A stretch of 50,488 nucleotides of DNA from an uncultured Oscillospiraceae bacterium (GCA_910587785.1 CAJUOA010000011.1:1-50488), one strand, 5' to 3'; positions 42,401 to 50,488 are shown, counted from the first letter of the stretch. A program made the numbers and translations. Notes: a model not told the origin generated them from the sequence alone.

Positions 42401-44482
42401 TTAGTGCACGTTCTGGACGTAGCGCTGGAGGACAGCGGCCACTTCGGCGCGGGTGACGTTGCTCTGGGGATTCAGGCTGCCGTTGGAGCCGTTGAGGAGG
42501 CCGGTGGCGACCGCCCACTTCACGGCCTCGGTGGCCCACCAGGACACGGACTCGCCGTCGTTGAACTGGCCGAGGGCGCTGTTCTGGACGTACTTGTTGC
42601 CGTCATAGCGCCAGAGCATGGTGACGAACTCCTCGCGGGTCATGGAGTCCATGGGACGCTCGCCGTCGGTGATGCCCTTGCCCTTGGCCCAGATCTGGGC
42701 GCGGTCATACCAGTTGTCGCCCTGGGTCACGGTGTTGCGGCCGGCCAGACGGGACAGAGCGGTCCACACGGTGGCGCGGGTGGAGGCGGTGTTGGGCTCG
42801 AACTTGCCGTCCGCCTCGCCGGTCTTGTTGAGCAGGTAGCGCTCGTGGCAGAACTTGACGTTGTTGTAGAACCAGTCGCCGGCGTTCACGTCGGAGTAGT
42901 TCATGGCGGCGGTGTTGATGACCATGTTGCCATAGTTGGGGGAAGTGCCCTCAATGTTGGGGATGTTGGTGGGCACGTTGGTGGAGTACGGGTCGTCATC
43001 CGCCTCAACCTTCACGAAGACGGGGTTGACATTGATGCGGGCGTTGGGCATGGTGAAGCTGAAAGCGTTCTCGCCCATCTCGCGGAGGGTCACGGGCCAG
43101 CCGCGCATGTCGGTGACGGTCAGGCTCTCCAGCTTGTAGCCCTCGTCGGGAGTGACGTAGACGTTCACCCAGTCGCCGGGCTCAGCGTTGCGCTTGCTCA
43201 GGACTACGGTGCCGCCAACGGTGGTGGGGACGAAGGTGAAGTGGGAACCGTCAGTGTCGCCCTTGGTGGGCTGATCTTCGTTGGGATTGGTGGTGAAAGT
43301 GGTACCATTACGGAAAACAGTGGTGGTAACTCTCTGACCCTTTGTCATCTTGAGGGTGAGGGGATTGTCATAATTGTTGCTCGCTTCAACCTGACCATCC
43401 TTGTAAACTTTAGTTTCAATCCGCACATTGTTATAAGTCTCGGTCGCAGTCAATCCGATAGTGTAGTTGAAACCAGGACGCAAGGTCACGGTCTTAATTG
43501 TACCAAGGACACCATCCTCTTCGCTGATTACCATTTTGCCATACCGAGCATTGGAGCCAATGTCAACCGACTTACCAGCCACTTTACCCTCAGAAGTCGC
43601 AGGCTCTTCGCCATTAACAACGACTTCCACATCAACAGGACATGCAATCTTAACAACAACACGGTTATTGCTGTTAACATCAAATACGTCCCCTTCGCCT
43701 GGGACAACCGTAGCAGGGTCGCCACTGATAATTTCATCTGCAACCTGTTCGAAAATGAAATCCAAATCAGTAGCATTCTGAACTTCATAGAAACCACAAT
43801 TCTGCAACTTGGTCATAACCTTGCCACAGAAAGCTGCATCATAGTAGGACATACCATGGAAGAAGCCGAGAGAATAGATGTTGTAACGGCCATCAAGCAT
43901 ATTGTTATCATTGACAACAATATTATAGCACCGGTTCGCCTGACCGACAGCCCAATGCCCCATGTCTTTAAAAGGACCATCCACATGACCTGTATAGCTA
44001 GTTTCAGGCAGGCCGTCAGAAAGCAGAATGATATTCTGGACAATCTTCTTGGTCTCCCGCGTGGTAGGCGTCTCCCGGAACAGCCGGTCAGCCTCAAGGA
44101 GCGCAGCAGAAATATCCGTCAGGTTGGTGGCGCGCAGATTGTCGATAACAGGATACAGCTCGTCAATATTCTGAGTGAAAGCCGCTCCCGCATCCGGGGT
44201 AGTGGAGAATCCAACAACCGCCACATAGTTGGTGCTGTTCGTCTCAGGATTCGTATTATCGTTCTTAATTACCTCGCAGAACTTTTTGGCAGCATCCTTC
44301 ATCTGCTCAATGGGCTGACCCCGCATACTGCCGGAGTGATCCAGGACCAAGACTGTGTAGCGCTCGGTGGGGATAAGGCTGGAATCATTGCCATTCCCCG
44401 CCGCCATCGCCGTTGCCGGCAGCATAGCCAGGACCATGCACAGCGCCAGCAAAGTGCTTAATAGCCGTTTTGTTCGTTTCAT
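42401..44482 (-). CDS. Secreted von Willebrand A domain protein with SLH repeats
   Basis: 693 aa. A signal peptide (MKRTKRLL, LPATAMA) precedes a vWA domain (about residues 40-265) with an intact MIDAS DxSxS (Asp48, Ser50, Ser52) and LLSDGLPE. A middle region of Ig/InlB-like strands follows, then three SLH repeats (about 510-693). vWA domains with MIDAS bind metal-dependent protein ligands, so this looks like a cell-wall-anchored adhesin. The vWA-encoding half (about 43260-44330) is clearly less GC-rich than the SLH half. The ATG follows AGGAGG and the gene has its own promoter. Confidence 0.92.
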   Translation of the reverse strand: MKRTKRLLSTLLALCMVLAMLPATAMAAGNGNDSSLIPTERYTVLVLDHSGSMRGQPIEQMKDAAKKFCEVIKNDNTNPETNSTNYVAVVGFSTTPDAGAAFTQNIDELYPVIDNLRATNLTDISAALLEADRLFRETPTTRETKKIVQNIILLSDGLPETSYTGHVDGPFKDMGHWAVGQANRCYNIVVNDNNMLDGRYNIYSLGFFHGMSYYDAAFCGKVMTKLQNCGFYEVQNATDLDFIFEQVADEIISGDPATVVPGEGDVFDVNSNNRVVVKIACPVDVEVVVNGEEPATSEGKVAGKSVDIGSNARYGKMVISEEDGVLGTIKTVTLRPGFNYTIGLTATETYNNVRIETKVYKDGQVEASNNYDNPLTLKMTKGQRVTTTVFRNGTTFTTNPNEDQPTKGDTDGSHFTFVPTTVGGTVVLSKRNAEPGDWVNVYVTPDEGYKLESLTVTDMRGWPVTLREMGENAFSFTMPNARINVNPVFVKVEADDDPYSTNVPTNIPNIEGTSPNYGNMVINTAAMNYSDVNAGDWFYNNVKFCHERYLLNKTGEADGKFEPNTASTRATVWTALSRLAGRNTVTQGDNWYDRAQIWAKGKGITDGERPMDSMTREEFVTMLWRYDGNKYVQNSALGQFNDGESVSWWATEAVKWAVATGLLNGSNGSLNPQSNVTRAEVAAVLQRYVQNVH

Positions 44483-44539
44483 AAACTTTCCTCCTAGTTT
44501 GATAACGCCATTCCTAAACTGGCGCAGATAACATTTTGA

Positions 44540-44568
44540 AGTATACCACGCTCTTCCAAAAAAGACAA
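44540..44568 (-). promoter_or_regulatory. Promoter of the vWA-SLH gene
   Basis: On the minus strand, TTGTCT (44563-44568), 17 bp, TATACT (44540-44545). The leader is about 50 nt. Confidence 0.75.
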
Positions 44569-44609
44569 GGGCTGAATAGGAAAAATTTTAAGAGAAAATG
44601 TTTTTTTCG

Positions 44610-45860
44610 TCATACGTTTTCCTCAAAGGCCCAACGGACCTCCCCCAGGGGGACCTTCCGGTCCCGGGCGGCGGCGGCCAAGTCCTCAAATTCAGCTTTG
44701 TGCTTTGCAATCCCCCAGCCGCTCCCTGTCTTTTTCGTGATTGTGCCCAAAGGGGTCTCCACCGTCTCCCGCTCCACGGCCAGGGCATAGCGCGTACAGT
44801 CCGTGCGCCGCACGCCGAAGGTGGAGGTGTGGCGGAGGATTTGCGCGGCCATGGCGTCGGCCTCCTCCGGCCTGCAAAGGCAGGTGAGGAGCACGCCGGG
44901 CCGGTTTTTCTTCATCTGGACCGGGGTATAGGACACGTCCAGGGCTCCGGCGGCGAGAAGGCGCTCCACGGCGAAGCCCAGGTCCTCGCCGGTCATGTCG
45001 TCGATGTTGGCCTTGAGTTCTGTCACATGGTCATTGGGGCCCTCCGCGCTCCCGGCTTCCTCGATGAGGAACGCCCGCAGGCAGTTGGCCCTGGGGAAGT
45101 CCTTGGTACCGCAGCCGCTGCCCACCCCCCGGATGGTCCCCATGGGGAGGGGGCCGAAGGAGGAAGCGAAGGTCTTCAGGAGCGCCGCCCCGGTGGGGGT
45201 GCAGAGCTCCGCCGGGATGTCCCCGCCGTAGGCCGGGACGCCCTCCAGCAGCGCCGCCGTGGCGGGGGCCGGGACCGGGAGCAGGCCGTGGGCGGTCTTC
45301 ACCGTGCCGCCCCCCAGGTTCACCGGCGAGGCGATGACCCGGTCCGGGCCCAGAAGCTCCATCAGCCAGCAGACGCCGGTGATATCCGCCACCGCGTCCA
45401 GGGCCCCCACCTCGTGGAAGTGGACCTGTTCCAAGCTCACGCCGTGGGCCCGGCTCTCCGCCGCCGCCAGGAGGCGGTAGACCTCCTTGGCCTTCTCCCG
45501 CACCGCGGCGGGCAGGCCGAAGCCGTCGACCATCCTGTCGATATCGGCCAGGGTCCGGTGCTCGTGCTGGTAGTGGTGGTGGACATGGCCGTGGTCATGC
45601 TCCTGTTCGCCGCCGTGGTGGTGGTCATGGCTGTGGTCGTGGTAGTGCTCGTGGCCCTCCTCCCGGCCGTGGACGTGGACGCGCATATGGGTGCCCGCCA
45701 TGCCCTGCCGGGTGGCGGCCTCCGCCTCCACGCGGAGCGCCGGGTCCAGGCGGTTCATGCCCGCCAGGAACGCCTCCTTGTCCGGCAGGAGCTCGTACAG
45801 GGCCCCCATGAGCATATCCCCCGCCGCGCCCATGGCGCACTCGAAATATAAGGTCTTCAT
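44610..45860 (-). CDS. larC: Pincer nickel cofactor biosynthesis protein LarC
   Basis: 416 aa in one continuous frame. The N-terminal YFECAMGAAGDMLMGALYELL, the central HFHEVGALDAVADITGVCWLMELL and CTPTGAALL segments, and the C-terminal ANIDDMTGEDLGFAVE region match LarC. A histidine-rich loop (HDHSHDHHHGGEQEHDHGH) at about residues 70-100 is a probable nickel store. LarC inserts nickel into the pyridinium dithiocarboxylate cofactor using CTP. In some species larC is split by a programmed frameshift; it is not here. It overlaps larB by 4 bp. Confidence 0.95.
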   Translation of the reverse strand: MKTLYFECAMGAAGDMLMGALYELLPDKEAFLAGMNRLDPALRVEAEAATRQGMAGTHMRVHVHGREEGHEHYHDHSHDHHHGGEQEHDHGHVHHHYQHEHRTLADIDRMVDGFGLPAAVREKAKEVYRLLAAAESRAHGVSLEQVHFHEVGALDAVADITGVCWLMELLGPDRVIASPVNLGGGTVKTAHGLLPVPAPATAALLEGVPAYGGDIPAELCTPTGAALLKTFASSFGPLPMGTIRGVGSGCGTKDFPRANCLRAFLIEEAGSAEGPNDHVTELKANIDDMTGEDLGFAVERLLAAGALDVSYTPVQMKKNRPGVLLTCLCRPEEADAMAAQILRHTSTFGVRRTDCTRYALAVERETVETPLGTITKKTGSGWGIAKHKAEFEDLAAAARDRKVPLGEVRWAFEENV

Positions 45861-46618
45861 GTCTCTCCGACTCCCTTCATCTGATTGATCCGGTGGGCCA
45901 GGAACCCGGCCCCGAATCCGTTGTCGATATTCACCACGCTCACCCCGCTTGCGCAGGAGTTGAGCATAGCCAGCAGTGCCGCGAGGCCCCCCAGATTGGC
46001 CCCATACCCCACGCTGGTGGGCACGGCGATGACCGGGGCGCTTACAAGCCCTCCCACCACGCTGGGCAGAGCGCCCTCCATCCCGGCCACGGCCACGATG
46101 CACCGGGCCTGTTCCAGGTCCTCCAAGTGGGCCAGGAGGCGGTGGAGCCCCGCCACGCCCGCATCGTAGATGCGCGTGACCCGGCTCCCCAGGGCCTCGG
46201 CAGTGAGGGCGGCCTCCTCGCAGACGGCCAGGTCGCTGGTCCCGGCGCTGACCACGGCAACAGCGCCCGTCAGCGGATGGGGCGCGGGGTGGGCCACGGC
46301 GAGACAGGCGGCGGCGCTGTAGTCATAGGGGAACTTCCCCCGCAGAGCCGCTTCCTTCTCCCCGGACAGGCGGGTGATGAGGATGTTCTCCGCCCCCCGG
46401 TCCGCCATGCTGCGGACGATGCCCTCGATCTGCCCCGGGTCCTTGCCCTGTCCGAAGATCACCTCCGCGGCCTTCTGCCGCCGGGCCCGGTGGTGGTCCA
46501 CCTTGGCGTAGCCCAGGTCCTCAAAGGCCGGAGGGGCCAGGAGGGCCTCCGCCTCCGCAGGGGACAGCGCCCCGGAGCGGACCTGCTCCAGAAGCGCGAT
46601 GCGTTCTGTTCGTTCCAT
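45857..46618 (-). CDS. larB: Pincer nickel cofactor biosynthesis protein LarB
   Basis: 253 aa. The N-terminal LarB region (GYAKVDHHRARRQKAAEVIFGQGK) is followed by a PurE-like domain with VVSAGTSDLAVCEEA and the late VGYGANLGGLAALLAMLNSCASGVSVVNIDNGFGAGFLAHRI. LarB carboxylates and hydrolyses nicotinic acid adenine dinucleotide, the first step of cofactor synthesis. Neither LarE nor a LarA-type racemase is in the window, so they must be elsewhere. The start is ATG 46618 behind AGGAGG. Confidence 0.95.
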   Translation of the reverse strand: MERTERIALLEQVRSGALSPAEAEALLAPPAFEDLGYAKVDHHRARRQKAAEVIFGQGKDPGQIEGIVRSMADRGAENILITRLSGEKEAALRGKFPYDYSAAACLAVAHPAPHPLTGAVAVVSAGTSDLAVCEEAALTAEALGSRVTRIYDAGVAGLHRLLAHLEDLEQARCIVAVAGMEGALPSVVGGLVSAPVIAVPTSVGYGANLGGLAALLAMLNSCASGVSVVNIDNGFGAGFLAHRINQMKGVGET

Positions 46619-46754
46619 GGGTCTCCTCCTATGGTTTTTTAACAGGATACCCCATATTTTCCCGATTGTCAATTTGAAGAGGGGTCCAGGTGGGAGAAAT
46701 TCGGCCGCTCTGCCCCGCTCAGGGCCCCCTCGGGCGTTGGCGGGAAAAATCCCC

Positions 46755-46783
46755 TTGACAAATGATACTGTGCGTTGTATAGT
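46755..46783 (+). promoter_or_regulatory. Promoter of the padR operon with possible PadR site
   Basis: TTGACA (46755-46760), 17 bp, TATAGT (46778-46783). An inverted repeat ATAC-N8-GTAT (46765-46780) fills the spacer and reaches the -10, where autorepression by PadR would be effective. Confidence 0.75.
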
Positions 46784-46806
46784 ACTGCGTGAAAGGGGGT
46801 ATGACA

Positions 46807-47322
46807 ATGATCGACCCACAGCTCAAGCGGGGACTCCTGGACATCTGCGTGCTCTCGCTGCTGCGGCGGGGGGACTCCTACGGCTATCAGATCATCAAGG
46901 ACCTCTCCGGCTGCATCGAGATCTCGGAGTCGACCCTCTACCCGATCCTGCGCCGGCTGGAGGCGGGCGGAAGCCTCACCGTCTACTCTGTGGAGCACAG
47001 CGGGCGGCTGCGCAAGTTTTACCGCGTCACCCAGGCCGGCATTGGACAGATCGACCAGTTTTTGTCCGGGTGGCCGGAGATCGAACGTGTCTATCATCTG
47101 ATAAAGGAGTGTGCCGAATATGACCCGAGGGGACTTTCTCAACAGCCTGTACCACCGTCTGGGGAGCCTGGACAGGGAGCAGGCGGAACAACATCTGACG
47201 TACTATGCGGAAATGCTGATGGACCGCATGGAGGAGGGCATGAGCGAGGAGGAGGCGGTGGCCAGTATGGAGGACGTGGAGACCATCGCCAGCCGCATCT
47301 TGCAGGACGAGGGGTGCGCTGA
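46807..47322 (+). CDS. PadR-family transcriptional regulator with unusual C-terminal run-on
   Basis: 171 aa as read. Residues 1-105 are a normal PadR winged helix: LKRGLLDICVLSLLRRGDSYGYQIIKDL, ESTLYPILRRLE, and a C-terminal helix ending WPEIERVYHLIKE. Family members of this kind normally stop within a few residues. Here the frame runs on for about 65 more residues of Gly/Pro-rich, family-unlike sequence, overlapping the DUF1700 gene by about 200 bp. The start ATG 46807 follows AAGGGGG. PadR-DUF1700 pairs usually control membrane or envelope-stress functions. Confidence 0.8.
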   Translation: MIDPQLKRGLLDICVLSLLRRGDSYGYQIIKDLSGCIEISESTLYPILRRLEAGGSLTVYSVEHSGRLRKFYRVTQAGIGQIDQFLSGWPEIERVYHLIKECAEYDPRGLSQQPVPPSGEPGQGAGGTTSDVLCGNADGPHGGGHERGGGGGQYGGRGDHRQPHLAGRGVR

Positions 47323-48685
47323 AGCCCCCCGCGCCCCGGAGGCCCCCCGCGCCCCGGAGGCCCCCCGCGCCCCGGAGGCCCCCCGCTTCCCGGATATGCC
47401 CAAGGGGGAGGCGGGGCAGTTCACCCATGTGCCCAAGACGCTCCGCCGGAATTGGCGCAGGCCCGCCCAGATCGCCCTCTGGGCGCTGGCTGTCGCCGTG
47501 GCCCTGGGGTCCGCCGGGAGCCGGTTTTTCCGCCGGAGCACGTCGGAGGCGTACGTGACCGACAGCTGCGAGGCCTCCATGCTCCAGGAGGAGGCGGACT
47601 ACTGCGTCGAAGACGAGTGGGCCCTCAACGGGCCGAAGACGAGTGGACCCGAAGACGAGTGGACCTTCAACGATGAGGGGATCGTCCTGGGCGGCGTGCA
47701 CATCTCCCCCAAGGGCATTGAGGGGGACACCTTCTCCATCACCTCCGACGGCATCTATGTGACCGGCGGGGAGCACGAGGTCTACGTGGGCCCGGAGGGC
47801 GTCTATGTCCAGGGCGCGGAGACGGAGCGCACCCCCGGCGGGGTCCTCTGCGGCACCTGGGAGATCCCGCTGGCAAACGTGGAGGCCATCCACATCAACT
47901 GGATCGGGGGCAATGTGGCCGTCCGGGGCTATGACGGGGAGGCCATCCGCATCCAGCAGTACGCGGACGAGCTCCTGACCGAGAACCAGAAGGTGTGCCC
48001 CGTCCTGGAGGAGATGGAGCTCTATATCGACAATCCTCCGGGGGAGAGCCGCCTGCTGCTCCTCCTGCCGGAGTACGCGGCCGGCAGCCTTTTTGTGGAT
48101 ACCTACAGCAACGGCGTAGTGCTGGAGAACGTGGCGCTGGACCGGATCTGTGTCAGCACCACCAGCGGGGATACCTCCGTCTCCGGCGCGGCGGCGCAGA
48201 CCCTCTCTCTTGAGACCTCCAGCGGCGGCGTATTCCTGCGGGACGCCGGGGCGGAGACCATCTCCATCTCCGGCGGGAGCGGGGACGTGGCGCTGGAGAA
48301 CGTGGCTGCCGGGAGCTTCCAGCTGAACGGCACCAGCGGGGATGTCACCGGGTCCCTGGCCGTCCAGACGGGCAGCGTGAGCACCTCCAGCGGCGACGTG
48401 ACGCTCACGGTCGCCGGCGGGGAGCTCTACATGGACACCTCCAGCGGTCAGGTGGACCTGACCCTCCCCGAGGGGGCGGAGGTGCTGAATGTGGACACCA
48501 CCAGCGGAGACGTCCGGCTGGACTGGCCTGGAGAGCACGGGTTCCTCCTCACTTACGACACCTCCTCCGGACGCCTGCGCAGTGCGGACATTACCTTTTC
48601 CGTTGTGGACGATTTTTACAGCTGGGGCGACGGCTCCTGCCAGCTCTATGTAGACACCTCCAGCGGGGACCTGACCTTCGCCTGA
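47120..48685 (+). CDS. DUF1700/DUF4097 membrane-anchored protein
   Basis: 521 aa. The N-terminal DUF1700 domain (residues 1-62; TRGDFLNSLYHRLGSLDREQAEQHLTYYAEM) is followed by an APRAPE tandem repeat, one membrane helix (about 117-136), and a large extracytoplasmic beta-helix-like DUF4097 domain rich in TSSGDV repeats. The start is ATG 47120 with AAAGGAG upstream; the GTG at 47111 is too close to that site. It is paired with the PadR gene and probably senses or responds to envelope conditions. Confidence 0.88.
   Translation: MTRGDFLNSLYHRLGSLDREQAEQHLTYYAEMLMDRMEEGMSEEEAVASMEDVETIASRILQDEGCAEAPRAPEAPRAPEAPRAPEAPRFPDMPKGEAGQFTHVPKTLRRNWRRPAQIALWALAVAVALGSAGSRFFRRSTSEAYVTDSCEASMLQEEADYCVEDEWALNGPKTSGPEDEWTFNDEGIVLGGVHISPKGIEGDTFSITSDGIYVTGGEHEVYVGPEGVYVQGAETERTPGGVLCGTWEIPLANVEAIHINWIGGNVAVRGYDGEAIRIQQYADELLTENQKVCPVLEEMELYIDNPPGESRLLLLLPEYAAGSLFVDTYSNGVVLENVALDRICVSTTSGDTSVSGAAAQTLSLETSSGGVFLRDAGAETISISGGSGDVALENVAAGSFQLNGTSGDVTGSLAVQTGSVSTSSGDVTLTVAGGELYMDTSSGQVDLTLPEGAEVLNVDTTSGDVRLDWPGEHGFLLTYDTSSGRLRSADITFSVVDDFYSWGDGSCQLYVDTSSGDLTFA
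47324..47386 (+). repeat. 18-bp tandem repeat in the DUF1700 gene
   Basis: The unit GCCCCCCGCGCCCCGGAG is repeated exactly three times plus half a unit, encoding APRAPE in frame. Slippage would change linker length in six-residue steps without a frameshift. Confidence 0.9.
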
Positions 48686-48695
48686 ATGAAAACAC

Positions 48696-48737
48696 AAAAA
48701 CGCGGACCCGGGCAGAGCGCCTGGGTCCGCGGTTTTT
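48696..48737. terminator. Bidirectional terminator
   Basis: AAAAACGCGGACCCGGGC/GCCTGGGTCCGCGGTTTTT lies between convergent genes ending at 48685 and 48756. Confidence 0.8.
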
Positions 48738-48755
48738 GATTTTGGCAGGGGCCGC

Positions 48756-49865
48756 CTAGATTCCCTCCAGCTCCCCATCCAGCCAGGTATCCCCCGGGGA
48801 CAGCTTTCTGGTGAACACCCGGGCGATATCGGCGTCGTCCTTGCTCTGGTGGAACTTGAAGACCGTCTCCCCGCCGGGCAGGCCGCCGATGATCTCGATC
48901 TTGCCCCTGGGGTGGCTCATGGCGTAGCGGATGGACTTGCCGAAGCCGTTCTGCTTGGCCTTGGCGGCGTCCACAATGGAGATGCCCTCCAGAAGGGGCA
49001 CCTGGAAGCGGTCCTTGACCCCCGTCACCGGGCGGCACTGGAAGACGTAGTAGGGGCTCACACCCACCCGGGTGAGCCCCGAGAGGAGGGCCCCCAGCAC
49101 CTCGCCGCTGTCGTTGACGCCCCGGAGGAGCACGGTCTGGTTGCGCACCTGGACGCCCCGCTCGATCATGGCCCGCACCGCCCGGACCGCCTGGTCCGTC
49201 AGCTCCCTGGGGTGGTTGAACTGAGTGACCAGATAGAGGGCCTTCTTCTGCCCGTAGTGCCGGAAGAGGTCCAGAAACTCCTGGTCCCCCCAGATGCGCT
49301 CCGGCAGCGTCACCGGCACCCGGGAGCCGAAGCGGATGAAGTCCAGATGGCCGATGGCCGTCAGCTCCCGGAGGTAGCGCTCGATGATGGCGTTGGAGTT
49401 CATGAAGGCGTCCCCGCCGGAGACCAGGATGTTGGTGATCTCCTTGTGGCGCTTGACGTAGTCCACCGCCTCGTCCACCCTCTGGTTGAGCTCATCCTCG
49501 GTCAGCCCCACCATCCGCTTGCGGAAGCAGTGGCGGCAGTACATGGCGCACTGGTTGGTGCTCAGCAGGAGCACGGTCTGTGCATATTTGTGCTGGAGCC
49601 CCTCCAGCTTGGTGTTGGAGGCCTCGCCGCTGGTGTCGAAGGACCCGCCGGGGCCGAACTCGTCCAGGGAGGGGACGCACATCCGGGCGATGGGGTCGGC
49701 CGGGTCCTTGGGGTCCACCAGGGAGAGGTAGTAGGGGGTGATCATCATGGGGAACCGCTTGGCCACCTCCGCCCGCCGGGCGGTCTCCTCGCCGCTCCAG
49801 CCCAGGAGGGGCGCAAGCTCCTCCGCCGTCCGAACCCCTCTTCTCAATTCCTCCTGCCAGCTCAT
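48756..49865 (-). CDS. KamA-family radical SAM aminomutase
   Basis: 369 aa. The radical SAM cluster cysteines are Cys106, Cys110 and Cys113 (NQCAMYCRHCFRKR), followed by NILVSGGDAF and FGSRVPVTLPERI. The family contains lysine 2,3-aminomutase, glutamate 2,3-aminomutase and EpmB. The protein is shorter than lysine 2,3-aminomutase and lacks its C-terminal zinc-binding cysteines. A beta-amino acid product for osmoprotection or catabolism is possible; the substrate is not determined. It lies 26 bp downstream of a MarR gene. Confidence 0.88.
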   Translation of the reverse strand: MSWQEELRRGVRTAEELAPLLGWSGEETARRAEVAKRFPMMITPYYLSLVDPKDPADPIARMCVPSLDEFGPGGSFDTSGEASNTKLEGLQHKYAQTVLLLSTNQCAMYCRHCFRKRMVGLTEDELNQRVDEAVDYVKRHKEITNILVSGGDAFMNSNAIIERYLRELTAIGHLDFIRFGSRVPVTLPERIWGDQEFLDLFRHYGQKKALYLVTQFNHPRELTDQAVRAVRAMIERGVQVRNQTVLLRGVNDSGEVLGALLSGLTRVGVSPYYVFQCRPVTGVKDRFQVPLLEGISIVDAAKAKQNGFGKSIRYAMSHPRGKIEIIGGLPGGETVFKFHQSKDDADIARVFTRKLSPGDTWLDGELEGI

Positions 49866-49891
49866 TCGCTGCCACCGCCTTTCTTTCAAAA

Positions 49892-50401
49892 TCAATCTGA
49901 ATCCTTCTTCTTGCGTCCTCGTTCCTCCGGGGGACGCTCCCGGGCAAAGCGCCGGGTCCAATCCTCCCCCAGCTTCTCCAGCAATTCCTCCAGGGTCCGC
50001 CGCTCCTCCCCGGTGAGGGCGGAGAAGAGCTCCGCCCGCCGCCGGAGGACATGGTCCTCATCCTGCCGGTCCAGCCACTGCCGGCCCTGGTCCGTCAGGC
50101 GCAGCCGGATCTTCCGCCGGTCGGCCCCGTCCCGGAAGCGCTCCAGGAGGCCCCGGCCCTCCAGCTTGGCGGCGATCTCGCTCATGGAGCCGGGCTGGAC
50201 GTCCAGCCGCTCCTGCAGCTCCCGCTGTGTGACAGAGCCCTCCTCCCGGAGGACGCTCAGAATCTTCCACTGCGCCCGCCTGCGGCCCAGGCGGTAGGTG
50301 ATAAACCGCCCGCACCGCTCAAACTTCCCGGCCAGGTCGTCAATCGGGTCCGGGCAGGGGGGCCTGCGGGGCCCGGCACTTTGCTCCGCGTCTGTTTTCA
50401 T
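49892..50401 (-). CDS. MarR-family regulator
   Basis: 169 aa. The winged helix lies about residues 40-110 (QWKILSVLREEGSVTQRELQERLDVQPGSMSEIAAKLEGRGLLERF, then ADRRKIRLRLT). The C-terminal tail is strongly charged (ARERPPEERGRKKKDSD). The start ATG 50401 follows AGGAGG. It is encoded just upstream of the kamA-like gene and probably co-transcribed. No palindromic operator was identified upstream. Confidence 0.87.
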   Translation of the reverse strand: MKTDAEQSAGPRRPPCPDPIDDLAGKFERCGRFITYRLGRRRAQWKILSVLREEGSVTQRELQERLDVQPGSMSEIAAKLEGRGLLERFRDGADRRKIRLRLTDQGRQWLDRQDEDHVLRRRAELFSALTGEERRTLEELLEKLGEDWTRRFARERPPEERGRKKKDSD

Positions 50402-50435
50402 GGTATCTTCCTCCTGCGAAAACATTTCGGTACCT

Positions 50436-50488
50436 TAGAGCCTATCCGTAAATAGGAAAATGTGATAAAATAACCACCAAGGAAGGTG
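50436..50488 (+). mobile_element. Possible left end of an insertion sequence at window edge
   Basis: The AT-rich segment GAGCCTATCCGTAAATAGG followed by TGTGATAAAATAACCACC and a final AAGGAAGGTG looks like an IS terminal repeat, promoter and ribosome site leading to a transposase beyond the window. Composition differs sharply from the flanking gene. The family cannot be assigned from this much sequence. Confidence 0.3.

Noticed and set aside
45590..45660. Possible programmed frameshift in larC
   Set aside because: Such shifts occur in some lactobacilli, but here one frame covers both halves through the His-rich loop.
44610..46103. Possible longer LarC (497 aa)
   Set aside because: The extension is Arg/Gly-rich out-of-frame larB sequence; LarC homology begins at MKTLYF, 4 bp from the larB stop.

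Overview
The window is GC-rich chromosomal DNA (about 60% by eye) and looks like a gut anaerobe of the Oscillospiraceae/Flavonifractor-Oscillibacter type within the Firmicutes. Supporting signs are an IreB homologue, a T-box in front of pheST, clostridial-type SLH surface proteins, near-consensus TTGACA/TATAAT promoters with strong AGGAGG sites, a selenium-linked ygeY/ygeW/arcC module, and IS110/IS30/ISL3-type debris. No rRNA, tRNA or CRISPR array was seen. Assignments come from reading motifs and translated proteins; no database search was run.

Layout. 1-1080: broken IS30 and IS110 transposase genes, then a copy of a dispersed hairpin repeat split by a 264-bp ISL3-like MITE. 1099-5190: a MarR-controlled heterodimeric ABC exporter operon with an operator palindrome next to its promoter. 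5529-15789: three large exported proteins on the minus strand, namely a Cys-rich SLH protein, a 1061-aa repeat protein and an SLH-anchored subtilisin. The first has a long leader with three tandem class-I c-di-GMP riboswitches. 16105-24836: glnA, lepA, XRE regulators, a flotillin gene behind a manganese (yybP-ykoY) riboswitch with terminator, and a small HTH/HExxH pair. 25213-34038: housekeeping block of ireB, T-box-DUF2500-pheS-pheT, rpmG-secE-nusG-rplK-rplA with an L1-type leader, and lspA-rluD-like. 34219-42324: ygeY, ygeW and arcC, with a divergent DauR-like regulator, a PLP-fold enzyme and a threonine-synthase-like gene. 42401-50401: vWA-SLH protein, larB-larC, PadR-DUF1700/DUF4097 and MarR-kamA.

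How the parts work together. Several transcription units carry a readable RNA or operator switch: c-di-GMP aptamers for a surface protein, Mn2+ for flotillin, uncharged tRNA-Phe for pheST, L1 autoregulation for rplK-rplA, and MarR, PadR and RHH palindromes elsewhere. The ygeY-ygeW-arcC set resembles the anaerobic purine/urate-type catabolic clusters, in which carbamoyl transfer and carbamate kinase yield ATP. Here the usual ygeX is not seen and two other PLP-fold enzymes lie beside it.

The least explained structure is a family of about 300-360 bp intergenic repeats (five copies). Three hairpins are shared, with base-pair-preserving changes between copies, and a fourth hairpin appears in two copies. 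Every copy lies close to the 3' end of at least one gene.
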